This document shows, in pieces, positions 1 through 7,955 of a stretch of 64,000 bases of DNA (its first letter is position 1; every line of letters begins with the position of its first letter). Below the pieces are notes generated by a model, which was not told where the DNA came from, ran no database searches, and saw nothing but the letters and a program-made list of their open reading frames with translations. Source of the DNA: Flavobacterium sp. 270 (GTDB lineage Bacteria; Bacteroidota; Bacteroidia; Flavobacteriales; Flavobacteriaceae); assembly GCF_004368785.1 (NCBI RefSeq), contig NZ_SODM01000001.1, positions 1,488,001 to 1,552,000 of the forward strand, given 5' to 3'. The translations under genes and the position numbers were made by a program.

Positions 1-1
1 G

Positions 2-337
2 GGAAGTTCGCTTGGCGGATTGGTTTCGTTTTATGCCGTATTAAAATATCCGGAAGTATTTGGAAAAGCGGCTGTTTTCTCGCCTTCATTTTGGTTTTCA
101 AAAGATATTTTTGCTTTAGCCGAAAAAGCTCCAAAAATAAAGACCAAAATTTACTTTTTGTGTGGTGATAAAGAAGACGACGATATGGTAAAAGATATGA
201 CCAAAATGGAACGCTTACTAGACACAAAACGTTGTTATTGTCTGCATCTTACCAAATCAAAAATTGTAAAAGGCGGCGAGCATAACGAAAAACTCTGGCG
301 CGATCATTTTGCAGAAGCTTATTTGTGGTTGAATTAA
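2..337 (+). CDS. Alpha/beta-hydrolase esterase (C-terminal part, 5' truncated by window)
   Basis: The reading frame is already open at the window edge, so only the last ~111 residues are present. The visible sequence begins with G-S-S-L-G-G, a classic nucleophile elbow (GxSxGG) of the Fes/enterochelin-esterase-like putative esterase family. A later G-G-E-H-N stretch provides the expected catalytic His. A Leu codon at 20 could be taken as a start, but coding clearly continues to its left. It resembles the complete esterase at 22146-23015, also GxSLGG. The epimerase gene follows after 13 bp, so the two are probably one operon. The substrate is unknown. Confidence 0.8.
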   Translation, partial: GSSLGGLVSFYAVLKYPEVFGKAAVFSPSFWFSKDIFALAEKAPKIKTKIYFLCGDKEDDDMVKDMTKMERLLDTKRCYCLHLTKSKIVKGGEHNEKLWRDHFAEAYLWLN

Positions 338-350
338 AAAAATAAAAGAT

Positions 351-1361
351 ATGGAATTGATTTTAAGAGAATACAATTTAAAACTAAAACACACTTTTAC
401 CATTTCCAGAGAATCGATTGATTTTCAGCCTTCGCTGATTGTTGAACTAAAAAGTGATGGTTTTTCTGGTTTTGGAGAAGCCACTTCAAATCCGTATTAC
501 AAAACTACGGTTCCGGTGATGATGCAGGATTTAGAAAAAATCAGAACCATTATTGAAGCTTCAGATAATGAAACTCCCGAAGTTTTTTGGGCAAAAATTT
601 ATCCGCATTTAGAACACGATATGTTTGCTTTGTGCGCTTTAGATTTGGCGTATAATGATTTATATGCGCGTAAAAAAGGCAAAAAATTATACGATTTATG
701 GGACTATTCTATTGATAAAAACCCAATGACAGATTATACCATCGGGATTGCTTCTATAGAAAAAATGGTTTCTAAAATGCAGGAACTTCCGTGGCCGATT
801 TATAAAATTAAATTAGGAACCAAAGAAGATATTGCGATTGTAAAAGAACTTAGAAAACATACTAATGCTGTTTTTAGAATTGATGCCAACTGCGATTGGG
901 ATGTTGACGAAACGATTAACAATTCGATTGAATTAAAAAAATTAGGCGTAGAATTTTTAGAACAACCTATAAAAGCTGATAATTGGGAAGGTCACGCGGC
1001 AATTTTTAAACATTCTGCTTTACCCATTATTGCCGATGAAAGTTGTATTATCGAAGAAGATGTTGCAAAATGTTTCAATCATTTTCATGGTGTAAATGTC
1101 AAATTGGTAAAATGCGGCGGACTGACTCCGGGGAAACGTATGATTGAACATGCCAAAAAATTAGGTTTAAAAACTATGGTTGGATGCATGACAGAATCTA
1201 CGGTTGGTATTTCTGCAATTGCACATTTGTTACCACAATTAGATTATGTCGATATGGATGGTGCGCTGCTTTTAGCTCAAGACATTGCGACTGGCGTAAC
1301 GATAAAAGATGGCGTAATCAGTTATTCTGAACTCAACGGAACTGGAGTAACTTTAATATAA
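351..1361 (+). CDS. Dipeptide epimerase, enolase superfamily (L-Ala-D/L-Glu epimerase type)
   Basis: A 336-aa protein of the muconate-lactonising/enolase superfamily. The catalytic pattern is readable: K152-x-K154 on the second barrel strand, metal ligands D178 (RIDAN), E204 (EQP) and D229 (ADES), and the opposite general base at K251 (VKL). The D301-M-D303 motif near the C-terminus is the DxD signature of dipeptide epimerases, which bind the substrate amino group. The family converts L-Ala-L-Glu and L-Ala-D-Glu, and so serves use of murein peptides in the cytoplasm. It lies 13 bp after an esterase gene and before a BioF-like PLP enzyme. Exact dipeptide specificity cannot be read from the sequence. 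Confidence 0.88.
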   Translation: MELILREYNLKLKHTFTISRESIDFQPSLIVELKSDGFSGFGEATSNPYYKTTVPVMMQDLEKIRTIIEASDNETPEVFWAKIYPHLEHDMFALCALDLAYNDLYARKKGKKLYDLWDYSIDKNPMTDYTIGIASIEKMVSKMQELPWPIYKIKLGTKEDIAIVKELRKHTNAVFRIDANCDWDVDETINNSIELKKLGVEFLEQPIKADNWEGHAAIFKHSALPIIADESCIIEEDVAKCFNHFHGVNVKLVKCGGLTPGKRMIEHAKKLGLKTMVGCMTESTVGISAIAHLLPQLDYVDMDGALLLAQDIATGVTIKDGVISYSELNGTGVTLI

Positions 1362-1376
1362 TAAGTATATTATTTT

Positions 1377-1516
1377 AACACATAGAGACATAGCTTTTCT
1401 TTGTCTATAAATAAAGGCATTTCACTTTTCATCAAAACACATAGCTATGTGTGAGAAACGAGTTTCTTTAAAAATTCTTTTATTGAATCTAAAAGAAATC
1501 TATGTTTCTATGTGTT
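1377..1516. repeat. Intergenic inverted repeat, 17-bp arms
   Basis: Arms at 1377-1393 (aacacatagagacatag) and 1500-1516 are reverse complements with one mismatch. The loop holds further copies of the 'acacatag' word. It lies in the 196-bp gap between the epimerase and BioF-like genes and contains no ORF. It belongs to the class of intergenic palindromes seen throughout the window. Confidence 0.6.
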
Positions 1517-1557
1517 TAAAAAACACAACATACCAAATTAACTTTAATTTAAATTGA

Positions 1558-2595
1558 ATGAAAGTCAACCAATTTCCTGATCGAATTATCGAAATAGACC
1601 AAGAACAGTATTTGTATTTTGGTGGAACGGCTTATTTGGGTTTATCGACTCATAAAGCGTTTCAGGAATTGGTCATAAAAAATATTCAGAGATGGGGAAC
1701 AACTTACGGAAGTTCCAGAAATGCGAATATAAAATTAACCGCTTATGATGATGGCGAAGCATTTTTAGCACAACATATAAAAGCCGAATCTGCCGTTACA
1801 GTTTCGTCTGGAATGCTGGCAGGAAAAATTGTTTTGGATGAATTGAATAAAGAAACGGATTGCTATTTTCATTTTCCGAACACGCATCCGGCGATAAAAA
1901 CTTCTAATAGTTTACCTCTTTTTATTGAAGGCAAAATCAATTCACGATTATTAAGTATTGAAAAAGAAAAAATTACAATTCTTACCGATGGCGTTCCTTC
2001 TTATCAAACAAAAGCAATTGATTTATCGGTTTTAAAGGAGGTTTCAAAAAATAAAGAAATTACTCTGGTTGTTGATGAATCACACTCTCTTGGAATTCTA
2101 GGCGAAAATGGTTCTGGAATTTATTCGGAAATTGAACTTCCTATTAAACGAAAAATTCTGGTTTCTTCTCTGGGAAAAGCTTTTGGTTTAACGGGCGGCA
2201 TAATTGCGAGTGATACTTCTTTTATCAATCAAATTAAAAAACTAGATACGTTTATTTCTGCTGCCGGAATGAATCCTGCTTTTGTGCAAACACTTGCTGA
2301 AGCCTCTGAAATATATAAGACACAGCATCAAAAACTCTTAGAAAATCTCATTTATATAGATTCAAAACTCATTAAAAATGAGAACATTAAATTTGACAAA
2401 ACATATCCTTTAATTTATATTGAAATAGAAAGTATTACCGAAATTCTGAAAGCTAATAATATAATTATTGCCAATTTCAGATATCAGGAAAATTCAAAAG
2501 ATATTAATAGAATTGTGATTACGGCCAATCATAAAAAAGAAGATTTAGACAAAATAATTAGTGTTTTGAATGAGTATAATTCTCGTTTGCAGTGA
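1558..2595 (+). CDS. PLP-dependent aminotransferase class I/II, BioF/KBL-like
   Basis: A 345-aa fold-type I PLP enzyme resembling 8-amino-7-oxononanoate synthase and 2-amino-3-ketobutyrate CoA ligase. D173 and H176 (VDESHS) match the cofactor-binding Asp/His of alpha-oxoamine synthases. K207 in S-S-L-G-K-A-F-G is the Schiff-base lysine. At 345 aa it is shorter than a typical BioF (~385 aa), mainly in the N-terminal and C-terminal small-domain regions, so it may have a different acyl-CoA or amino acid substrate, or be an aminotransferase. It follows the dipeptide epimerase in the same direction, which suggests a link to amino acid or dipeptide catabolism rather than biotin. No other bio genes are nearby. 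Confidence 0.8.
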   Translation: MKVNQFPDRIIEIDQEQYLYFGGTAYLGLSTHKAFQELVIKNIQRWGTTYGSSRNANIKLTAYDDGEAFLAQHIKAESAVTVSSGMLAGKIVLDELNKETDCYFHFPNTHPAIKTSNSLPLFIEGKINSRLLSIEKEKITILTDGVPSYQTKAIDLSVLKEVSKNKEITLVVDESHSLGILGENGSGIYSEIELPIKRKILVSSLGKAFGLTGGIIASDTSFINQIKKLDTFISAAGMNPAFVQTLAEASEIYKTQHQKLLENLIYIDSKLIKNENIKFDKTYPLIYIEIESITEILKANNIIIANFRYQENSKDINRIVITANHKKEDLDKIISVLNEYNSRLQ

Positions 2596-2738
2596 TTTTT
2601 TGCCACTAATTTCACGAATTTACACGAATTATGATGCTTAAAAACGTACCTTTGTAAAAAATTTAGGCACAGTTTATAATTCCTGAAAAAGATTGCAGGA
2701 ACTTGAAACGTGAAACAAAAAACCTGAAACAAAAAAAA
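2596..2738. repeat. Intergenic word repeats (GCCACTAATTTCACGAATT and GAAAC types)
   Basis: 2600-2632 carries the 'gccactaatttcacgaatt' word family, with an ACTAATTTC/ACGAATTTAC sub-period of about 9 bases. 2701-2731 carries GAAAC units (cttgaaacgtgaaac, cctgaaac). Both families recur elsewhere in the window only between genes. The second lies directly in front of the DUF1456 start codon. Confidence 0.55.
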
Positions 2739-3200
2739 ATGACGAATAACGATATACTTAAAAAACTGCGCGTGGCTTTGATGCTCCGTGACGACCAAAT
2801 AGTTGAAATTTTAGAATTAGTAGATTTTAGAATTTCAAAATCAGAATTGGGCGCTTTTTTTAGAGCCGAAGATCACGAAAATTATATGGAATGCGGCGAT
2901 CAGGTTTTGCGTAATTTCCTAAACGGATTGGTGATTCATTTAAGAGGAACTAAGGAAAATCCGAAAAATCCAAATGATGTTTTAGCAAAACATAAAGCTG
3001 AAATTCCGAAGAAAGAAAATACTAAGGACAGACCAGAATTTAAAGCTGCACCAAAAGACAGCGAAAGAGCTCGAGGTGATCAGAAACCTTCGAAAACAGG
3101 TTCTGCTAACAGACCTAAGAAGAAAGAATTTCCAAAAGGTAACGGAAAGGTACAAGTTGTCGAAAAAGTAGTTTACAAAAACGGTAAGAATAAGAAATAA
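2739..3200 (+). CDS. DUF1456 family protein (YehS-like)
   Basis: A 153-aa protein from the ATG at 2739. An in-frame upstream TTG at 2703 would only translate the GAAAC repeat, so it was not used. The N-terminal ~80 residues hold the DUF1456 pattern, with repeated short helical segments (LRVALMLRD, ILELVDF, ELGAFFR, LRNFLNGLV). The family is a two-repeat helical fold of unknown function, E. coli YehS being the reference. The C-terminal ~70 residues are low-complexity and rich in Lys, Pro and Glu, ending in a basic tail, which suggests nucleic-acid or ribosome contact (inference). It is convergent with the LytTR gene. Confidence 0.8.
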   Translation: MTNNDILKKLRVALMLRDDQIVEILELVDFRISKSELGAFFRAEDHENYMECGDQVLRNFLNGLVIHLRGTKENPKNPNDVLAKHKAEIPKKENTKDRPEFKAAPKDSERARGDQKPSKTGSANRPKKKEFPKGNGKVQVVEKVVYKNGKNKK

Positions 3201-3206
3201 TATACT

Positions 3207-3340
3207 TTGAGGTTTTTTACCACAAAGTTCACAAGGATTACGCAAAGTTCGCAAAGCCATATTGATAAAGCTTTGCGAACTTTGTGCTTTTAATCATAAT
3301 CTAAGATAAAAATCTTTGCCTGCTTTGCGGTTAAAGAAAA
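3207..3340. repeat. Intergenic palindromic repeat (GCAAAGTTCGCAAAG family)
   Basis: A perfect 15-bp inverted repeat, caaagttcgcaaagc at 3243-3257 and its reverse complement at 3270-3284, sits between two convergent genes and could act as a bidirectional transcription stop. Flanking words (accacaaagttcacaagg, tttgcctgctttgcgg) belong to the same family, seen again near 23028, 40895, 49548 and 58104. Confidence 0.6.
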
Positions 3341-3344
3341 AAAA

Positions 3345-4049
3345 TTAGATCTTATTTTTATCAATCTGCTCAAAAAAAGCATCTTTATAAGTCGCACCAA
3401 TCGGCAGTTCTTTTCCATTAATAAAAACAGAAAAACTATCTGTAGATTCTACATGTTTTAGCGCTATAACGTAAGATTTATGAATCTGAATAAAATCATT
3501 TTCAGGCAAAGATTCTATTACATTTTTAAGCGAAGAATGTGTAATAATTTGCTGTTTCTGAGTATGAATACAAACATAATTCTGCAGACTTTCTACATAC
3601 AAAATATCATCTAAAATTACTTTCTGAAATTTGTTTTTCCCATCTGTTTTAATGAAAATAAATTCTGCTGTATTGTTAGTTACTACTTCGGTTTTAACCT
3701 CAGAATTCAGTTTTGAAACGGCTTGATAAAACCTTTCAAACGCAATCGGTTTTAATAAATAATCAACGGCATTGAGCTCAAAACCTTCTAAAGCAAAATC
3801 GGGATAAGCGGTCGTAAAAATCACTTTTACATCTTTAGAAATTATTCGCGAAAGCTGTAAACCCGTTAATTGTGGCATTTGAATATCCAGAAAAATAACA
3901 TCCACTTTATTCGAATTCAGAAACTCTAAAGCTTTCAGCGAATCATTAAAAACGCCCACTTCTTCCAGAAAAGAAACTTTCTCGACATAGTTTTTCAGAA
4001 TGCGAGTTGCAGGCGGTTCATCATCAATAATAATACATTTAAACTTCAT
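3345..4049 (-). CDS. LytTR-family response regulator
   Basis: A 234-aa two-domain regulator. Residues 1-~120 form a receiver domain with acidic pair D9/D10, phospho-acceptor D55 (IFLDIQMP) and the conserved Lys in LLKP. Residues ~135-234 form a LytTR DNA-binding domain (ILYVESLQNY, IQIHKSYVIAL). Such regulators are phosphorylated by a LytS/YehU-type sensor, and the neighbouring gene encodes one only 2 bp upstream on the same strand, so the pair forms one operon and one signalling system. Its target promoters cannot be told from the window. Confidence 0.92.
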   Translation of the reverse strand: MKFKCIIIDDEPPATRILKNYVEKVSFLEEVGVFNDSLKALEFLNSNKVDVIFLDIQMPQLTGLQLSRIISKDVKVIFTTAYPDFALEGFELNAVDYLLKPIAFERFYQAVSKLNSEVKTEVVTNNTAEFIFIKTDGKNKFQKVILDDILYVESLQNYVCIHTQKQQIITHSSLKNVIESLPENDFIQIHKSYVIALKHVESTDSFSVFINGKELPIGATYKDAFFEQIDKNKI

Positions 4050-4051
4050 GC

Positions 4052-5092
4052 TTATTTTTTTAATGGGATTTTCAGATACATTTTAAAGGTATTATTTTCT
4101 GCTGTTTTTTTAAGTATAAATTTATCTTTATACGTATATTCTAAACGTTTCATTAGGTTATCAAAACCAATTCCGGTTGAGTAATAATTTTCTCCTCCAA
4201 TTGTATAATTAAAGGTAGAAATTTCTAAAAAATCGCCTTTAATATCAATTGAAATTATCGCTCTTTTTTCCGGATCATTTAGCTTTCCATGTTTAAAAAC
4301 ATTTTCTATAAAATGGATTAAAACCGATGGTAAAATCTTTTCAATCGTATAATCTCCTTCTATAGAAAAATCTAAATACAACTGATCTTCAAATCTTTTC
4401 TGCTGTAAATGTATGTAGTTTTTTATAAATTGAATTTCTTTAGAAAGCAAAGCTTCGTCTTTGTCTGTTTCTGTAATTACGTAACGAAGCAAGTCTGACA
4501 GCACTAAGACGTCGGCTGCTATTTCGTCATCTTTTCCAATTAACTGACTGTAAAACGAGTTTAAGGTATTGAATAAAAAATGCGGACTTACCTGTGATTT
4601 CAGCATTTGGAATTCGGCTTTTTTATTCTCTAAAAGTAATTCCTGATTTTGTTTTTGCGTTTCCTGAAAATGCCAGAATAAATAGCTTAAAGAACTTAAA
4701 ACTACAGCCGGTAATCCGAAGAAAAAATTGTCTCTGACATAGAATGTTATTTCTCTGGATTTTTCTACATAATTATGAGTTCCAGTAATTTGAAATAGAA
4801 TAATTTCCTGAAAAAGATATCTGACTCCTGCAAATAAAACTAACGAAACAGGAATCGTTAACAAATAAATAAAGATCTTTTTTTTGTTTAAAAACCAATT
4901 GCAGAATGTATAAAAATTGAAAACATAAATGGTGAAAATTGCCAGCAACTGCGTAAACGAAAACAGAAAAAATATTTTATTAAATATAAAAGTTCCGTCT
5001 TTTTGACCCACTCCGATGTCCCAAATATAAAAAACAATAAAAAGCCCAAAGAAAAGGACAATATGGTAGTAGAAAGGGATTTTTAGTCTCAC
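4052..5092 (-). CDS. LytS/YehU-type sensor histidine kinase
   Basis: A 346-aa membrane kinase. Four hydrophobic segments (about residues 7-25, 40-60, 73-93 and 123-142) precede a short coiled linker and the His_kinase domain, with phospho-acceptor H171 in Q-V-S-P-H-F-L-F-N-T-L-N. The C-terminal HATPase region shows an N-box-like IHFIENVFKHG and a glycine-containing GIGFDNL. It has no large extracellular sensor domain. It is the first gene of the operon with the LytTR regulator at 3345-4049. The ligand is unknown. Confidence 0.9.
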   Translation of the reverse strand: MRLKIPFYYHIVLFFGLFIVFYIWDIGVGQKDGTFIFNKIFFLFSFTQLLAIFTIYVFNFYTFCNWFLNKKKIFIYLLTIPVSLVLFAGVRYLFQEIILFQITGTHNYVEKSREITFYVRDNFFFGLPAVVLSSLSYLFWHFQETQKQNQELLLENKKAEFQMLKSQVSPHFLFNTLNSFYSQLIGKDDEIAADVLVLSDLLRYVITETDKDEALLSKEIQFIKNYIHLQQKRFEDQLYLDFSIEGDYTIEKILPSVLIHFIENVFKHGKLNDPEKRAIISIDIKGDFLEISTFNYTIGGENYYSTGIGFDNLMKRLEYTYKDKFILKKTAENNTFKMYLKIPLKK

Positions 5093-5138
5093 GATTGTTT
5101 TAGAATATATTCAAAAGTACAATTATAGCTTTTAATGA

Positions 5139-5273
5139 AATCAATTTTTATATGAAACACGCATTTCTGTTGATGAACTATTAGAAATATTACATGAACT
5201 TTTTGAGATGGTAATTTCTATTGTTGATGAAATGAAACCTGGAGTTCATCAAAAATTAAAAAATGGGTTGTAA
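5139..5273 (+). pseudogene. Possible gene remnant, 44 codons without start
   Basis: Between the divergent kinase gene and the DUF5694 gene, one frame after the stop at 5136 reads a coding-like helical peptide (ISVDELLEILHELFEM, then VDEMKPGVHQKLKNGL) and ends at a TAA. There is no ATG at its beginning, and the composition looks like protein rather than intergenic repeat. It may be the decayed 3' end of a gene. It could also be chance. Confidence 0.25.
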
Positions 5274-5315
5274 ATCTCTTCTACTTTCGCATTGAATTTA
5301 AAACAAATCATCATC

Positions 5316-6119
5316 ATGCAAAAAATCATTTTACTATTAGTACTTCTTACTTTAACTGCTGTTTCTGGTCAATCAAAGAAAAAGCAAATTTTAATTATTG
5401 GAACTTTTCATTTTGAAAATCCCGGACTTGATATCGCCAAAGTCAAAACTTTTAATGTTATGACAGACAAAAGCCAAAAGGAACTTGAAAATATTACGAA
5501 TAAAATCAAGGATTTTGGCCCGGACAAAATTTTTGTAGAATGGAGTTTTGACAGACAAAATAAGCTGGATAAATTTTATGCTAAAAACACAGATAGTTTA
5601 CTTCATAAAGATGCTGACGAAATTGTACAATTGGCTTTACGCTCTGCAAAGAAATTAGGTCATAAAAAATTGTATGGAATTGATTATAATGAAACTAATT
5701 TCCCATACGATAGTTTGACTAAAGGCATGAAAGAAGCCAATCAGTTGGATTTATTAAAAACCAATCTGGAAACAATGGCGTATTATGAGAATTCTTTTAA
5801 TGAGAAAATTACAAAATACAGCTTAACTGAACTTCTTGTAGATACGAATACTAAAAAATCTAGTACAGATAATGTTTCATGGTATTTGGCAACGGCAAAT
5901 CGAGGTGGAAAAACAGACAATTTTGTGGGTGCTTATTTGGTGTCTGAATGGTACAGAAGAAATCTTTATATGTATTCTTTAATTCAAAAACTTACAGAGA
6001 GTAAAGATGATAAAGTTATGCTGCTTTTGGGTGCGGGACATACTGCAATGCTGCGCGAGTTTATAAAATATGATCCTACTTTTGAAATTGTAGAATTGGA
6101 AACTATTTTGAAAAAATAA
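5316..6119 (+). CDS. Secreted DUF5694-family protein
   Basis: A 267-aa protein from the ATG at 5316. The upstream TTG at 5292 would put hydrophilic residues before a clean signal peptide (MQKIILLLVLL, cleavage near VSG-QS), so it was rejected. The body begins with a beta-strand LIIGTFHFENPG and includes VEW and a late GAGHTAML motif. This G-T-F-H-F ... G-x-G-H pattern is what I associate with DUF5694, related to TraB/GumN-like proteins with a His-containing putative metal or catalytic site. The function is unproven. It is exported, probably to the periplasm. Confidence 0.75.
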   Translation: MQKIILLLVLLTLTAVSGQSKKKQILIIGTFHFENPGLDIAKVKTFNVMTDKSQKELENITNKIKDFGPDKIFVEWSFDRQNKLDKFYAKNTDSLLHKDADEIVQLALRSAKKLGHKKLYGIDYNETNFPYDSLTKGMKEANQLDLLKTNLETMAYYENSFNEKITKYSLTELLVDTNTKKSSTDNVSWYLATANRGGKTDNFVGAYLVSEWYRRNLYMYSLIQKLTESKDDKVMLLLGAGHTAMLREFIKYDPTFEIVELETILKK

Positions 6120-6153
6120 ACTTTATGATTTAACTACAAAAGGTGCAAGTTTT

Positions 6154-6260
6154 TTTCACGCAGATTTGGCAGATTGAGCAGATTTATTCTTTTTGATAAA
6201 AATCTGCGTAAATCTTTAAACAAATAGAAAATCAGCTATATCTGCCAAATCTGCGTGAAA
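6154..6260. repeat. Inverted repeat of the CGCAGATTTGGCAGA family, 20-bp perfect arms
   Basis: The arm at 6154-6173 (tttcacgcagatttggcaga) is perfectly reverse-complementary to 6241-6260. The loop contains further CAGATT and AATCTGCG words. CAGATTTGG-CAGATTGAG-CAGATTTAT shows a 9-base sub-period. It lies between convergent genes. Related copies are at 44168, 46452 and the tandem array at 54344. Confidence 0.75.
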
Positions 6261-6291
6261 CTAAAATACTGTAGTTATGCCGATTAAAAAC

Positions 6292-6325
6292 AAAAAAATC
6301 CTAAGTTTTCACTTAGGATTTTTTA
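6292..6325. terminator. Bidirectional intrinsic terminator
   Basis: The stem aatcctaagt/acttaggatt with a TTTC loop is flanked by A7 on the left and T6 on the right, so it works on both strands. It lies just downstream of sucC on the minus strand and behind the DUF5694 gene on the plus strand. Confidence 0.85.
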
Positions 6326-6347
6326 TATAATTGAATTTCTTATTTAA

Positions 6348-7541
6348 TTAAGAAAGTGCAGCTTTAACTTGATCAGCAGCTTCTTGGAATTGAACTGCAG
6401 ATAAAATTGGCATTCCAGAATTATCAATTAATTCTTTTGCAATTTCAGCGTTTGTTCCTTGAAGACGTACAATGATTGGCACATTGATAGCGTCACCCAT
6501 GTTTTTGTAAGCATCAACAACACCTTGAGCAACACGGTCACAACGAACGATTCCACCAAAGATGTTAATTAAGATCGCTTTTACGTTTGGATCTTTCAAG
6601 ATAATTCTGAAAGCAGTTTCAACACGTTTAGCATCAGCAGTTCCACCAACGTCTAAGAAGTTAGCAGGCTCAAAACCAGCGTATTTAATTAAGTCCATAG
6701 TTGCCATTGCAAGACCAGCACCGTTTACCATACATCCAACTGTTCCGTCAAGATCTACGTAATTTAAACCTACTTCTTTAGCTTCTACTTCGATTGGATT
6801 CTCCTCACGGATATCACGCATTTCAGCGTATTTTGGTTGTCTGTATAAAGCATTATCATCGATATTTACTTTAGCATCAACAGCCATAATTTTGTTGTCA
6901 GATGTTTTTAACACAGGGTTGATTTCAAACATAGAAGCATCAGAACCAATGTAAGCATTGTATAATGCGTCGATGAATTTCACCATTTCTTTGAAAGCAT
7001 TTCCAGAAAGACCTAAGTTAAAAGCAATTCTTCTTGCTTGAAAACCTTGTAATCCAACAGAAGGATCTACTTCTTCAGTAAAAATTAAGTGTGGTGTGTG
7101 CTCAGCAACTTCTTCAATATCCATTCCACCTTCAGTAGAATACATAATCATGTTGCGTCCTGTAGCTCTATTCAATAAAACAGAAACATAAAATTCAGAA
7201 GTTTCGCTTTCTCCAGGATAGTAAACATCTTCTGCTACTAAAACTTTGTTTACTTTTTTACCTTCAGCAGAAGTTTGAGGTGTAATCAATTGCATTCCGA
7301 TAATTTGTCCTGCAATTTCTTCAACTTGTTGTAAATTTTTAGCAAGCTTAACTCCACCACCTTTTCCACGACCACCTGCGTGAATTTGTGCTTTAATTAC
7401 GTGCCATCCTGTTCCAGTTTCGGCAGTTAATTGTTTTGCAGCAGCTACAGCTTCAACTGCATTGTTAGCCACAATTCCGCGTTGAATGCGTACTCCGTAA
7501 CTCGCTAAAATTTCTTTTCCTTGATATTCGTGTATGTTCAT
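6348..7541 (-). CDS. sucC: Succinate--CoA ligase (ADP-forming) subunit beta
   Basis: A 397-aa protein starting [10 protein letters not shown], the standard SucC N-terminus (E. coli 388 aa). The frame stays open 20 codons further upstream, but that stretch contains the -7 promoter box, so the start at 7541 is right. It has an ATP-grasp domain with GRGKGGG in the first third, [11 protein letters not shown], and the C-terminal CoA-ligase domain with [12 protein letters not shown] and [10 protein letters not shown]. It joins succinate and CoA with nucleotide hydrolysis in the TCA cycle, as a complex with SucD, which is not in this window. It is divergent from gltB. Confidence 0.97.
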   Translation of the reverse strand: MNIHEYQGKEILASYGVRIQRGIVANNAVEAVAAAKQLTAETGTGWHVIKAQIHAGGRGKGGGVKLAKNLQQVEEIAGQIIGMQLITPQTSAEGKKVNKVLVAEDVYYPGESETSEFYVSVLLNRATGRNMIMYSTEGGMDIEEVAEHTPHLIFTEEVDPSVGLQGFQARRIAFNLGLSGNAFKEMVKFIDALYNAYIGSDASMFEINPVLKTSDNKIMAVDAKVNIDDNALYRQPKYAEMRDIREENPIEVEAKEVGLNYVDLDGTVGCMVNGAGLAMATMDLIKYAGFEPANFLDVGGTADAKRVETAFRIILKDPNVKAILINIFGGIVRCDRVAQGVVDAYKNMGDAINVPIIVRLQGTNAEIAKELIDNSGMPILSAVQFQEAADQVKAALS

Positions 7542-7955
7542 AATATAGAATTTGTCTGGTTCTGAATTTATTTCAGAATAAAAGTGCGACAAAAATAGCA
7601 AAATTCAACTTAATAGTAAAATCTTTTTCAATTAAAAATAAGTCAAATCTATATTGACTGGATATTCCTTTTCAAAGAAAACAAATCGTTAAACAATTGC
7701 ATACAAAAAGTTAACATTAAGCTGCTATAACGTTTGAGATTTAACAAAAAGATCAACGATTTCAATAGGTAAGAGACGATTTTTCTTAATATATTTTAAA
7801 GCCCATTATGATTTTGTCAATTCACAATGGTTATAATAATATTATTATCAATTAAGAACCCTTTTTCTAATATTACAACAAAAATGTAAGTGAATGTATA
7901 ATTTCAATATAGAATGTTTAACGAAATCTTTATTTTTGTAGAAAAAATATCAAGA
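7542..7955. promoter_or_regulatory. Divergent sucC/gltB promoter region
   Basis: A 414-bp gap without a gene. On the minus strand a -7 box TATTTTTG lies at 7597-7590, about 48 bases before the sucC start. On the plus strand TATTTTTG lies at 7931-7938, 17 bases before the chosen gltB ATG. A perfect A+T palindrome (ataataat/attattat) at 7833-7848 could be an operator or just A+T bias. No convincing -33 TTG was found at the standard distance for either promoter. Confidence 0.55.

Noticed and set aside
2529..2798. 89-aa frame on the minus strand over the BioF-like gene end
   Set aside because: It overlaps the 3' end of a clear gene and repeat DNA and has phenylalanine-rich shadow composition.
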